22,025 nt of DNA from Candidatus Pacearchaeota archaeon UBA92 (GTDB taxonomy: Archaea > Nanobdellota > Nanobdellia > Pacearchaeales > GW2011-AR1), in the NCBI GenBank assembly GCA_002497285.1, contig DANJ01000002.1, forward strand, positions 1-22,025, read 5' to 3'. The position numbers and the translations under genes are program-made. Position 1 is the first letter of the stretch. The number at the start of each line of letters is the position of its first letter. Under the pieces are notes generated by a model. It saw nothing but the letters and a program-made list of their open reading frames with translations, searched no databases and was not told the DNA's origin. Positions 1 to 7,460 of the stretch are shown in pieces.

Positions 1-9
1 AAAATCTAT

Positions 10-22
10 TCCGGACAAAGCC
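10..22 (-). repeat. 13-bp repeat, left copy
   Basis: TCCGGACAAAGCC is the exact reverse complement of the sequence at 22004-22016. It sits 4 bp past the methyltransferase stop, reading GGCTTTGTCCGGA in that gene's direction. Confidence 0.6.
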
Positions 23-26
23 TTAA

Positions 27-965
27 TTACGTTTTACAGAGTGCAAGAGTATATTCATCATGCTCATCTTTTACCATTTTAACATCGCAGAAATACATTT
101 TGAAGAAATTTTCAAGCTCTTCCATGTAGTATTTGTAAAGAATAAAGACAATTATCTCGTCTCCTTTCTTAAACTGCATCTCTTTGTCTTCATGACTTAT
201 TTTTTTGTCTTTTTTTATTTTGAAAAAGAATTCGACTCTTTTTTCATTGAACCTTGCATCATATTCTACTTCATCTTCAGAAAAGCCAAGATATTTCATT
301 AAATGAATAAGCCAGTCTTTGAAGACTTGATTCTTGTACTTATCTATATCTACAAGTCTTTCTCCTTTTCTGATTCCATTTCCGATTATTATGTAATCTC
401 CTGAAAACATGCTTTTACTCAATTTGAAAAGGAAATCGTTTATTTCATAGCTTGCTAAAATTGAACCATGAAGGAGAAACACGTTTTTCTGAAAATCGTC
501 TGTTCTTATTATTCCTGCAAATTCATCTACCTCTTTATAATCAGCAATATGGGGTTTAAATTCTGCAATGTTGGTGAAATTTCCTTTCTTGATATTTTCT
601 ATAGCTACATCTGTCAAAAAACTGCAACCGCTTATGGGGCAATATTTTATGTTAGGCTTTCCATGCATATTTTTTATGAATTCCTTAGCTTTCATTCCAT
701 TACCGCAACCAATATCAATTAAATTGAATGGTTTGTCTCCTATAGTTTTGAGAAATAGTTTTGCATTATCGTTTACCAAGTTTAATTCAACTTCGAAAAC
801 ATTCTTCTTGTAGGGAGGATAGTCTAAGAGTTTCAGGAATACTTTAGACATTTCGGGAGTTAGGTGTAATAAACTCCTGTTTGCCATATTCCAAATACGA
901 TTTTTGTTCGATTCTGAATATCCTCTCTTAATTAGTTCATTGATTAATATTCCTTTTGTATCCAT
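27..965 (-). CDS. SAM-dependent methyltransferase, histidine-specific (EgtD/Methyltransf_33)-like family
   Basis: The 312-residue protein has a Rossmann-fold methyltransferase motif I, LIDIGCGNG, at about residues 82-90. Later segments follow the layout of the EgtD-type family: NVFLLHGSILASY (161-173), a GDYIIIGNGI strand (189-198) and a C-terminal KGDEIIVF..YKYY stretch (267-280). In EgtD the equivalent C-terminal stretch reads roughly TE-x-S-x-KY/F, and its Glu and Ser bind histidine. Here those two positions look hydrophobic, so histidine is probably not the substrate, which remains unknown. No ergothioneine genes are nearby. The protein has no signal peptide or membrane segment and is presumably cytosolic. 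It is transcribed divergently from gltX with a weak TATA-like element. The family call is fairly firm; the substrate is open. Confidence 0.75.
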   Translation of the reverse strand: MDTKGILINELIKRGYSESNKNRIWNMANRSLLHLTPEMSKVFLKLLDYPPYKKNVFEVELNLVNDNAKLFLKTIGDKPFNLIDIGCGNGMKAKEFIKNMHGKPNIKYCPISGCSFLTDVAIENIKKGNFTNIAEFKPHIADYKEVDEFAGIIRTDDFQKNVFLLHGSILASYEINDFLFKLSKSMFSGDYIIIGNGIRKGERLVDIDKYKNQVFKDWLIHLMKYLGFSEDEVEYDARFNEKRVEFFFKIKKDKKISHEDKEMQFKKGDEIIVFILYKYYMEELENFFKMYFCDVKMVKDEHDEYTLALCKT

Positions 966-986
966 AAAAAACTAAGTTTGATTGAG

Positions 987-994
987 TTTTTATG
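987..994 (-). promoter_or_regulatory. Weak TATA-like box for the methyltransferase gene
   Basis: On the minus strand this reads CATAAAAA and lies about 22-29 nt before the ATG at 965. The fit to an archaeal TATA box is poor and rests mainly on position. Confidence 0.35.
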
Positions 995-1029
995 CTTTGT
1001 GTTTGGGCAACCTTGTGCAAAAGTTAGGT

Positions 1030-1038
1030 TTTTATAAT
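1030..1038 (+). promoter_or_regulatory. TATA box of gltX
   Basis: TTTTATAATA-type element 20-28 nt upstream of the gltX ATG. It implies a leaderless mRNA. Confidence 0.6.
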
Positions 1039-1057
1039 AGGTGATTCTATTCATTTT

Positions 1058-2716
1058 ATGAAACCTTTTGAAAAAGAAATTATAGCCTATGCCTTGCAAA
1101 ATGCCCTTAAATTTGGAAAGGCGGATGCTGGTAAAATATTGCCAAAATTGTTTCAACATGGATTAAAAAGAGAAGATATTGGGGGCGTCATGCCTTTGAT
1201 TTCTGAAATTGTGAAAAAGGTTAATTCTATGAATGATAAAGAAAGATTGAAAGAACTTGAAAATTTTGAAGGAATTGCCAGGAAGAAAGTTTTTGAGACT
1301 AAGGGTTTGCCTGCCTTGAAACAGTCTGAAGTTTCGGGAAAGATGACATTTAGGTTGGCTCCTTTTCCTTCGGGAGCGTTGCACATAGGGAACGCCAAGA
1401 CTTATCTTCTAAATGCGCTTTATGCTGAAGAGTATGATGCTGATTTGCTTTTAGTAATCGATGACACCATTGGAAGTGTTGAAAAACAAGCAGATAAAGA
1501 AAGTTATGATCTTATTGAAGACGGATTCAAATGGCTTGGCGTTAATTACAAGAAACCAGTTATATACAAATCTGATCGACTTGAGATTTATTACAAATAT
1601 GCTAAAGAACTCATAGAAAAAAATAAGGCTTATGTTTGCTATTGCATTCAAGAAGAATTAAGAGAGAATAGGGCTAAGGGTGTTGAATGTTCTTGTAGGC
1701 AATTCCCTCCTGGAATTCAATTGGAAAGATGGAAAGAGATGTTTAACGCAAAAGAAGGACAGGCAGTGATGAGAATAAAGACGAATATGACAGACCCTAA
1801 TCCTGCTTTTAGGGATAGAGTTTTATTTAAAATTTCAGACAGAGAGCATCCAAGAGTGGGAAAGAAATACCGAGTCTGGCCGACACTTGAAATGTCTTGG
1901 GCAATTGATGACCATCTGCTAAAAATTACACATATCCTGAGAGGAAATGAATTGATGATTGAAACAAAGATGGAAAAATATATTTGGGATATTTTTAAAT
2001 GGAAACACCCAGAAGTAATTCATGTAGGGATAGTTAAGTTAGAAGGTTTGGTTGGAAAAATTTCTAAATCTAAATCTACTAAGGAAGTTAAGTCTGGAGT
2101 TTATACTGGATGGGATGATCCGAGGACTTGGAGCATTCAAAGTTTGATAAGAAGGGGGATTCTAAAGGAGTCTATAAGAGAATTCGTTAAAGAAATAGGC
2201 TTGAATAGACAAGATATAACTGTGCCTATTGACTCTCTGTATGCAATAAACAGAAAAACTCTTGATGCTGGAACAAACAGATATTTTTTTGTTGCTAATC
2301 CTGTTAAAATAGAAATTGAGAATAATCTTGGGTTGAAAGAGGCTAAACTTCCATTACATCCTGATAAGAAAGACATGAGAACCGTAAAAGTTGGGAAGAA
2401 AATTTTTGTATCTGGAGAGGATTGGGAAAAACTGAAAGGAAAAGAAGTTAGATTATTGCATCTGTTTAACCTTACTTTAGATGAAAAAACGAAAATTACC
2501 TCCATCGAAAATAAAAATATTCCTAAGATACATTGGGTTTCAGATAAGGTTGATGCACGCGTGTTGATGCCCGACGGCAAATGGATTGAAGGTTTTGCTG
2601 ATTCTGGGATAGAACATCTTAGAAAATATGAAGTAATTCAGTTTGAGAGATTCGGTTTTGTTAGGTACGATGGAACTAAAAAAGGTGTAAAAGAATTTTG
2701 GTTTGCGCATAGATAA
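1058..2716 (+). CDS. gltX: Glutamyl-tRNA synthetase, archaeal type
   Basis: Class I aminoacyl-tRNA synthetase that charges tRNA(Glu). In archaea it usually also misacylates tRNA(Gln), which GatDE then amidates; that partner is not in this window. The 552 residues match the usual archaeal length. An N-terminal helical extension (1-95) precedes the catalytic domain, which opens with APFPSGALHIGN, so the HIGH signature is the HIGN variant at 109-112. The second signature, KISKSKS (334-340), is a KMSKS variant. CYC (194-196) and CSC (211-213) form a plausible zinc site in the insertion domain. The C-terminal beta-barrel anticodon-binding domain occupies roughly 380-552. The chosen ATG lies just behind a TATA box. 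Nothing in the sequence suggests loss of function. Confidence 0.96.
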   Translation: MKPFEKEIIAYALQNALKFGKADAGKILPKLFQHGLKREDIGGVMPLISEIVKKVNSMNDKERLKELENFEGIARKKVFETKGLPALKQSEVSGKMTFRLAPFPSGALHIGNAKTYLLNALYAEEYDADLLLVIDDTIGSVEKQADKESYDLIEDGFKWLGVNYKKPVIYKSDRLEIYYKYAKELIEKNKAYVCYCIQEELRENRAKGVECSCRQFPPGIQLERWKEMFNAKEGQAVMRIKTNMTDPNPAFRDRVLFKISDREHPRVGKKYRVWPTLEMSWAIDDHLLKITHILRGNELMIETKMEKYIWDIFKWKHPEVIHVGIVKLEGLVGKISKSKSTKEVKSGVYTGWDDPRTWSIQSLIRRGILKESIREFVKEIGLNRQDITVPIDSLYAINRKTLDAGTNRYFFVANPVKIEIENNLGLKEAKLPLHPDKKDMRTVKVGKKIFVSGEDWEKLKGKEVRLLHLFNLTLDEKTKITSIENKNIPKIHWVSDKVDARVLMPDGKWIEGFADSGIEHLRKYEVIQFERFGFVRYDGTKKGVKEFWFAHR

Positions 2717-2729
2717 GAATAAAGAAAGA

Positions 2730-2738
2730 TTTATAAAT
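2730..2738 (+). promoter_or_regulatory. TATA box of the pilin-like gene
   Basis: TTTATAAAT, 21-29 nt before the ATG at 2759 and just after the gltX stop, so the pilin-like gene has its own promoter. Confidence 0.65.
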
Positions 2739-2758
2739 AAGAAATTTCTATATAGATA

Positions 2759-3205
2759 ATGGAAAAGAGGGGTTTGAGTGGTGTTGTTACGACAGTGCTT
2801 ATTATTCTGTTAGTTTTGGTTGCTATTGGAGTTATTTGGGCAGCGGTAAGAGGACCTATTCAAGATGTTGGAAAAGAAATTAATGCTGATTGTTTGAAAG
2901 TTGATTTAGAGCCTGTGAGTTGTGCTTCTACTGACGGCATTAATTATGGTGTTACTTGGGAAAGAGGTGCTGGTTCAGGAACTGTAACTGATGTTAAGGT
3001 TATCTTTAGAGATATGAATGGTCAATCTAAAGTTTTTGAAGCTGGTGAAGGATTGGGCACTCTTGAGACTCGAAGTGGAACATATGATGTTAGTGCCCTT
3101 AGTGGAGATTTAACATTTAGTGTTGCGGCCGTTGTAACTCCTGAAGGTGGAGAAGCGAAGACATGTGATGAAGATTTTAGACCTATTGATTGTACGATAG
3201 CTTAA
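2759..3205 (+). CDS. Archaeal type IV pilin-like protein
   Basis: The 148-residue protein starts MEKRGLSGVVTTVL, a short positive leader followed by a hydrophobic helix to about residue 31. This is the class III signal arrangement processed by archaeal prepilin peptidases (PibD/EppA/FlaK), with likely cleavage after Arg-Gly near residue 5. It resembles the archaeal pilin N-terminal family (PF07790/DUF1628). The mature part is a small beta-rich domain with four cysteines (C45, C55, C136, C145) that could form two disulfides outside the cell. No pilus ATPase or platform gene is adjacent, so the protein is an orphan subunit, either a minor pilin or an adhesin. The family call is good; the exact structure it builds is not visible. 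Confidence 0.8.
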   Translation: MEKRGLSGVVTTVLIILLVLVAIGVIWAAVRGPIQDVGKEINADCLKVDLEPVSCASTDGINYGVTWERGAGSGTVTDVKVIFRDMNGQSKVFEAGEGLGTLETRSGTYDVSALSGDLTFSVAAVVTPEGGEAKTCDEDFRPIDCTIA

Positions 3206-3222
3206 AATTAGTTTTGTTTAAA

Positions 3223-3230
3223 TTTAAATA
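3223..3230 (+). promoter_or_regulatory. TATA box of the CYTH gene
   Basis: TTTAAATA, 22-29 nt before the ATG at 3252. Confidence 0.6.
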
Positions 3231-3251
3231 GTGCTCTTTGTTATTTAGATT

Positions 3252-3788
3252 ATGTCATGGATAGAGGTTGAGGCTAAGATAAAAGTCAGTAATCCTGATT
3301 CTGTAAGAGATAAAATTAAAAGAATAGCGAAATATGTCGGAAAGGAGAAAAAGGTTGATAGATATTTCAGTCTTAATCGGAATGCTTATCCCCATAAAAG
3401 CATTCGTGTAAGAGATAGAGGAAAGAAAGTAGAAGTTAATTTTAAGCAGTGGCTTTCTTATAAAAAAGGAGTGCATGCCAAGAAAGAAGTAGAGTTTGAG
3501 GTTTCAGATTTGCCAGGGTTCTTTGATTTATTGAATGATTTTGGATTTAAGCAATGGATGCATAAAGAAAAGGAAACTGAATTGTATAAGACTAAAGATG
3601 GAACCCATATAGAGTTGAATAAGGTGAAGGATCTTGGTTGGTTTATAGAAATAGAGATATTATGTAAACTTGACGAAGTTAATAAGTCTCGCGGGAAAAT
3701 TATTGAAACTATTCAAAGACTTGGATTAAAAAAGAGTGAGATTGAGAGAAAAGGATATACTAAGATGTTGTGGGGAAAGAGGAGATAA
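3252..3788 (+). CDS. CYTH-domain protein (class IV adenylate cyclase CyaB / thiamine triphosphatase superfamily)
   Basis: The 178-residue protein carries the CYTH hallmark ExExK at residues 5-9 (EVEAK). Further charged pairs expected to line the triphosphate tunnel are IRVRDR (51-56), K65, EVEFEV (79-84) and FIEIE (131-135), and it ends with a GYTKML-like tail. CYTH enzymes act on triphosphate groups with divalent metals: adenylate cyclase CyaB, thiamine triphosphatase or inorganic tripolyphosphatase. The sequence alone does not separate these, and tri(poly)phosphatase or nucleotidase activity is as likely as cAMP production. The stop codon abuts the stop of the convergent downstream gene with no bases between them. 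The protein is cytosolic and a single-gene unit. Confidence 0.88.
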   Translation: MSWIEVEAKIKVSNPDSVRDKIKRIAKYVGKEKKVDRYFSLNRNAYPHKSIRVRDRGKKVEVNFKQWLSYKKGVHAKKEVEFEVSDLPGFFDLLNDFGFKQWMHKEKETELYKTKDGTHIELNKVKDLGWFIEIEILCKLDEVNKSRGKIIETIQRLGLKKSEIERKGYTKMLWGKRR

Positions 3789-4418
3789 TTATTTCTTCGT
3801 CTTCTTTTCTAATTTTGCCTTTTCTTTTTCAAGGACTTCTTTAAGCTGATCTAGTTGTTTCAATTGAGCATCTATATCCTTCTTTGAAGGTTCTGTTTTT
3901 GCAGGTTGACCTGCAGGATTCATCGGGATTTTTTTAAGAAATTCGACGACAGATGCCCTTTCCATACTTAATACAGTTTTTGACTCGTCATCAACGTGTG
4001 CCTTAAGTATTTCCATTCCTGAAAGAACGCAGTTAATAGTCCAAACCTTTCTACCTTCTATCGTTTGAATTACTGCAATTATCTTCTTTATCTCGTCTGA
4101 GATGCTTCGATTTTTCATCTCATCTTCTAAAATTCCCCTTAATGCGTCTAAGTCGACATTTGTTTTTATGTCTAGTTTTTCAGGAATCTTTTCATTTAGC
4201 ATTTCAAGCACCTTAAAATTAACACTTTCTTGACTAATGTTAAATGCTGCAACTTTCTTTTCTTTGGGAATGTAGTAATCAATCTGGCTTATGTTCTGTC
4301 CAGATTCATAATCCAAGACAAAAAATCCGGCAATCAGAAAGGCACCCTTGTATTTTTGTTGAAACTCTTCATAGGTTTTCGTTCCCTGTAATTTTTCTAC
4401 GAATGGTTGTATTTTCAT
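3789..4418 (-). CDS. Conserved-looking hypothetical protein with C-terminal coiled coil
   Basis: I do not recognise this 209-residue protein. It has a mixed alpha/beta N-terminal part (1-160) with a hydrophobic strand GAFLIAGFFVLDY (25-37), a proline-rich linker around 165-178, and a highly charged helix (179-207) rich in Lys, Glu and Leu that should form a coiled coil. There is no signal peptide or transmembrane span, so it is probably cytosolic. It lies 46 bp downstream of thrS on the same strand, but a TATA-like element in that gap suggests its own promoter. An A-rich AAGAAG stretch lies directly before the ATG. Its stop abuts the convergent CYTH stop exactly. Confidence 0.75.
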   Translation of the reverse strand: MKIQPFVEKLQGTKTYEEFQQKYKGAFLIAGFFVLDYESGQNISQIDYYIPKEKKVAAFNISQESVNFKVLEMLNEKIPEKLDIKTNVDLDALRGILEDEMKNRSISDEIKKIIAVIQTIEGRKVWTINCVLSGMEILKAHVDDESKTVLSMERASVVEFLKKIPMNPAGQPAKTEPSKKDIDAQLKQLDQLKEVLEKEKAKLEKKTKK

Positions 4419-4452
4419 CTTCTTTTTTGTATATTGTCTTTTACAAACAAAG

Positions 4453-4460
4453 CTTTATAA
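4453..4460 (-). promoter_or_regulatory. TATA-like box of the coiled-coil protein gene
   Basis: Minus strand TTATAAAG between the thrS stop and the ATG at 4418. It lies 35-42 nt before the ATG, which is further than for other genes here and would leave a short leader of about 10 nt. Confidence 0.45.
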
Positions 4461-4464
4461 GTTT

Positions 4465-6180
4465 TTATATTGCGATTTCTTTTTTCAAATCTTCTATGAA
4501 TTTGCTCTGTTTTATTCCAAATTTAGGTTTTTCGCCTCTTGCTCTGACGGCAAGAGTCTTTGATTTCTCCTCTTTATCGCCTACAACAAGAATATAATTT
4601 ACCTTCAATAACTCGGCGTCTCTGATTTTCGCCTGTACTGTGTCCGATCGATTGTCTAAATCTATTCTTAATTCTGGAATCTCTGCTTTAATTTCAGAAA
4701 CAAGCTTTTCAGCCACTTTTTTATTTCTGTCTGTGAAACTTATAACTTTGACTTGTCTTGGGGAAAGCCAAAGAGGAAGATTTCCGTTTAAATGTTCAAT
4801 CAAAACTCCTATGAATCTTTCTATGCTTCCAAGAATTGCTCTGTGAATGACGAAGGGCATATGTTCCTTGCCGTCCTCTCCTGTATAAGCCAACTCAAAT
4901 CTTTTTGGCATCTGCATATCTAATTGAATTGTTGAACATTGCCATGACCTTCCTAATGAATCCTTTATATGTAAGTCTATCTTTGGACCATAGAAAGCTC
5001 CATCCCCTTTGTTTATCTTATATTTGGCCTTAGATTTTTTTAAGACTGATTCTAAAATCTTCTCCGCATCATCCCAATCTTTTTTATCGCCCATAAATTT
5101 TTCAGGTCTTGTTGAAAGTTCAAATGAATAATCAAATCCGAATGTGTCTTTGTAAATCAGTTTTATCATTTCAAGGAGATTTGAAATTTCACTTGCTATT
5201 TGTTCTTTTGTACAAAATATATGGGCATCATCCTGTGTCATTTTTATAACTCTAAATAAGCCTGCCAAAACTCCGGATAATTCTTTTCTGTGGTCTGTGC
5301 CGAATTCCGCAAATCTCAAAGGAAGTTCCCTGTATGCCCTGGGTCTTGTTTTGTAAACAAGCATCGCTCCAGGGCAATTCATAGGTTTTACTCCAAAATC
5401 CCGGTCCTCATATTTTGTTAGAAACATATTGTCTCTGTAATGCGCCCAATGTCCTGAAACCTTGAATAATTTGCCATCCAAGATTTGAGGAGTATCTATT
5501 ATCTGATAATCATATTTCTTGAGAATTTTTGAAACGAAATATTTTAATTTGTTAAAAATATGTAAGCCTGAATCGTGCCAGAAAACTTGTCCTGGGGCGA
5601 CTTCGTTGAATGAGAATAAGTCAAGCCTTTGTGCTAAAATTCTATGGTCATTTTCTTTTAACTTTGAAGTATCTAACTTTGTTTTTGATATTTCTCTAAG
5701 AAGTTTTGAGGGGTCATAATTCTCCAAGTCTAGAACTTTGTGTTCTCCTTTTACCTCTTCTACTTTTCCTCTGAATTCCTTGCTTAATTCCGATAAGGGA
5801 TGTCCTTTAACTTTTAATTCAAATTCTTTGTAGTGTCCGAAAGGAGCTCTTGTTACCTTGAAGAACTTTGTAAGAATGTTTTCTGCTTCTACTAAATACT
5901 CCAAAGCAGTTGATGGCGGTGCAAGATTAGAAGATAAATGAGCATAGGGATAAAGAACAATGTTTAATGCTTTGACCTCTTTGGCTGTCTTCTTTACTGC
6001 CTCCACTAATTCAGAAACTGTTTGATCGTTATCGCCCTTTTCTATAGCTACAAGAACTACTAATGGCTCTCTTACTTCTTTTTCTAGCTGGGCTTTTGAA
6101 TCAAGCTCTTCGGCGCCTTTGAATGCCTTTTTTAGAGGCTTGAAGCGGATATAGTCGCAATGGAGGGTGATTATTTTCAT
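4465..6180 (-). CDS. thrS: Threonyl-tRNA synthetase, archaeal type
   Basis: Class II synthetase that charges tRNA(Thr). The N-terminal MKIITLHCDYIRFKPLKK (1-18) and following ~140 residues are the archaeal editing domain (D-aminoacyl-tRNA deacylase fold) that clears Ser-tRNA(Thr). The catalytic core has three zinc-ligand candidates: C269 (MNCPGAM), H320 (DDAHIFC) and H446 (FVIHRAILGS). Motif 2 covers roughly 284-320 and motif 3 the GSIER region at 451-455. The anticodon-binding domain runs from about 468 to 571. The frame stays open to an ATG at 6225, but the family begins at MKIITLH and a TATA box at 6201-6210 lies between the two ATGs, so 6180 is the start. The 571 residues are compact for archaeal ThrRS, with short linkers. 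Confidence 0.96.
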   Translation of the reverse strand: MKIITLHCDYIRFKPLKKAFKGAEELDSKAQLEKEVREPLVVLVAIEKGDNDQTVSELVEAVKKTAKEVKALNIVLYPYAHLSSNLAPPSTALEYLVEAENILTKFFKVTRAPFGHYKEFELKVKGHPLSELSKEFRGKVEEVKGEHKVLDLENYDPSKLLREISKTKLDTSKLKENDHRILAQRLDLFSFNEVAPGQVFWHDSGLHIFNKLKYFVSKILKKYDYQIIDTPQILDGKLFKVSGHWAHYRDNMFLTKYEDRDFGVKPMNCPGAMLVYKTRPRAYRELPLRFAEFGTDHRKELSGVLAGLFRVIKMTQDDAHIFCTKEQIASEISNLLEMIKLIYKDTFGFDYSFELSTRPEKFMGDKKDWDDAEKILESVLKKSKAKYKINKGDGAFYGPKIDLHIKDSLGRSWQCSTIQLDMQMPKRFELAYTGEDGKEHMPFVIHRAILGSIERFIGVLIEHLNGNLPLWLSPRQVKVISFTDRNKKVAEKLVSEIKAEIPELRIDLDNRSDTVQAKIRDAELLKVNYILVVGDKEEKSKTLAVRARGEKPKFGIKQSKFIEDLKKEIAI

Positions 6181-6200
6181 GGTTAGTTTAATGAATAGGG

Positions 6201-6210
6201 TTATATAAAA
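6201..6210 (-). promoter_or_regulatory. TATA box of thrS
   Basis: Minus strand TTTTATATAA, 21-30 nt before the ATG at 6180. It rules against the upstream in-frame ATG at 6225. Confidence 0.65.
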
Positions 6211-6268
6211 GTTAACCAACCCCAAATAACTATTTTGTCACTCCTGTGTAGATAATACAATAGTAAGG

Positions 6269-6276
6269 TTTAAAAG
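6269..6276 (+). promoter_or_regulatory. TATA box of the SleB cassette
   Basis: TTTAAAAG, 18-25 nt before the ATG at 6294 (24-31 nt before the alternative ATG at 6300). It is the only promoter seen for the three-gene cassette. Confidence 0.5.
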
Positions 6277-6293
6277 GGTATTTTGGCAGAAAG

Positions 6294-6614
6294 ATGGGTA
6301 TGAAAGAGAGATATGAGGTTAAAGAATCTAGAATCAAGATGCCATTTGTCGGCAATTTAATAGCTAGAGCTTTAGGAGAAGCTTATGTTGAAAATGGTGG
6401 ATTTAGAGAAGGAAAGAGGAGTAATGGAGTAATTTATGTTGGTGAAGGTGATGAAAGGATGAATCTTGAGGCTGTAAGGGCATATATTGGAGAAAGAGTT
6501 GCCGAGATAGTCGGAGAGGGAGATTATGCTGATGCTTTAAGGTTACATTATCTTGCTGAACAGGGATTATCAGAAGATGCAAGAAGAGTAGCCAATTTCA
6601 GGAGGGCAGCATGA
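6294..6614 (+). CDS. Hypothetical protein, first gene of the SleB-like hydrolase cassette
   Basis: I do not recognise this 106-residue protein. It is soluble, charged and mostly helical, with a Gly-rich middle (ENGGFREGKRSNGVIYVGEG) followed by an acidic amphipathic half. It has no signal peptide, transmembrane segment or cysteine. Its TGA overlaps the next ATG in an ATGA arrangement, so it is translationally coupled to the hydrolase gene. An ATG two codons downstream (6300) is an equally possible start and would leave 104 residues. The tight coupling suggests a partner or regulator of the hydrolase, but no sequence motif supports a specific role. Confidence 0.7.
   Translation: MGMKERYEVKESRIKMPFVGNLIARALGEAYVENGGFREGKRSNGVIYVGEGDERMNLEAVRAYIGERVAEIVGEGDYADALRLHYLAEQGLSEDARRVANFRRAA
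6601..6605 (+). promoter_or_regulatory. Shine-Dalgarno site of the SleB-like gene
   Basis: GGAGG with a 5-nt spacer before the ATG at 6611, inside the end of the upstream gene. It is among the best ribosome binding sites in the window. Confidence 0.6.
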
Positions 6615-7312
6615 ATCGGATAGATAGAATAAGGAGAATAGGCTATATTATTGTAGGAATGACTCTGGCAGGAACTATTGTTGCTAGCACTAATTCCAAG
6701 ACCTCTTCAAATTATCCGCAAGTTAATCCTAGAGAAACTGAACAAGTAGAAGTTAAGATGTTGCCTGCTGGAAAACAGGATAATTTGGAAAGAAAAGTTG
6801 ATTATGTTCCAAAAGTTAGGAAAGAGAATATTGGAAAAGTTGAAGTTGAGAAAAGATTAGATTATAAGACGAAGGATTTTTCAGAAGATTCTAATGAAGT
6901 TATCCTGGCAAGAATGATTTTTGGAGAGGCTAGGAGTTGCTCCGATATTGAAAGAATAGCTGTTGGATATACCGCATTAACAAGAGCTAATGATGGAGAG
7001 AGAGGGAATGGAAGTAATGTTAAAGAGACAATTTTAATGTCAAAACAATATTCTTGTTTTAATTCTAAGGATTCAAATAGAAAAGTAGTAATGGATCCTC
7101 TAAAATATGATAAGGCAGAATTTTTAGAATGTCTAGAAATTGCTAAAGGAATTATAGCTGGGAAATATTCTGATCCTAGCCATGGAGCAACTAATTATTT
7201 TAATCCAGAAGATGCCAATCCTCCTTGGGCTGAGAGTAATAGAATGACAAAGATAGGAAGAATAGACACAGAAAAAGGGTTAAGCGAGCATGTTTTCTAT
7301 AAGGAGAAATAA
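6611..7312 (+). CDS. Membrane-anchored or secreted SleB-like cell wall hydrolase
   Basis: The 233-residue protein has a short positive N-terminus and one hydrophobic segment (about 11-26), either a signal peptide or an anchor. A low-complexity linker (30-90) precedes a C-terminal Hydrolase_2/SleB-like domain (PF07486 type). Family landmarks are ILARMIFGEAR (98-108), where E106 is the expected catalytic acid, HGATNYFNP (191-199), the following W206, and HVFY (227-230). In bacteria these enzymes are lytic transglycosylases or amidases that cut peptidoglycan, including spore cortex. An archaeon of this kind should lack murein, so the target may be a neighbouring bacterium or a different wall polymer. 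Strong GGAGG and ATGA coupling tie it to the 106-residue gene. The domain call is good; the substrate is inferred. Confidence 0.82.
   Translation: MNRIDRIRRIGYIIVGMTLAGTIVASTNSKTSSNYPQVNPRETEQVEVKMLPAGKQDNLERKVDYVPKVRKENIGKVEVEKRLDYKTKDFSEDSNEVILARMIFGEARSCSDIERIAVGYTALTRANDGERGNGSNVKETILMSKQYSCFNSKDSNRKVVMDPLKYDKAEFLECLEIAKGIIAGKYSDPSHGATNYFNPEDANPPWAESNRMTKIGRIDTEKGLSEHVFYKEK
7303..7306 (+). promoter_or_regulatory. Shine-Dalgarno site of the 32-residue ORF
   Basis: GGAG within AAGGAG, 7 nt before the ATG at 7314, embedded in the last codons of the hydrolase gene. It is the main reason to believe the small ORF is translated. Confidence 0.5.
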
Positions 7313-7313
7313 T

Positions 7314-7412
7314 ATGAACTTATCAATTTGGTTTTACGCTACGTCACATGAATTTTTGGAATTTTTGGGAAATGTAATTAAGATAGTTTTTAGACAGAAT
7401 TTTGGTGACTAG
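7314..7412 (+). CDS. Small 32-residue ORF, third gene of the SleB cassette
   Basis: The ORF starts one base after the hydrolase stop and ends with TAG at 7412. The peptide begins MNLSIWFYATSHEFLEF and continues with a hydrophobic VIKIVF stretch. It is aromatic-rich and amphipathic, and could associate with membranes, but it is too polar in the middle for a confident transmembrane helix. An AAGGAG site precedes it at good spacing, and it sits in tandem with the two upstream genes. I recognise no family. It may be a real small protein of the cassette or a short uORF-like remnant; position and ribosome binding site are the only evidence. Confidence 0.45.
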   Translation: MNLSIWFYATSHEFLEFLGNVIKIVFRQNFGD

Positions 7413-7460
7413 AGAACGATGAAAAAAAAGGGATTAGTTGATTTTGTTGGAAGTCATAAA

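Noticed and set aside
2137..2580. 147-codon minus-strand ORF inside gltX.
   Set aside because: It is antisense to conserved GluRS sequence, has no promoter, and its composition is that of a reverse-frame shadow.
3252..3788. cAMP signalling pair made of the CYTH protein and the cyclase-like receptor.
   Set aside because: They are 5.7 kb apart, the receptor domain lacks metal ligands, and CYTH proteins are often triphosphatases. No cAMP-binding protein is present.
6181..6225. Fifteen-codon N-terminal extension of thrS from the ATG at 6225.
   Set aside because: It would start upstream of the TATA box at 6201-6210, and archaeal ThrRS begins at MKIITLH.
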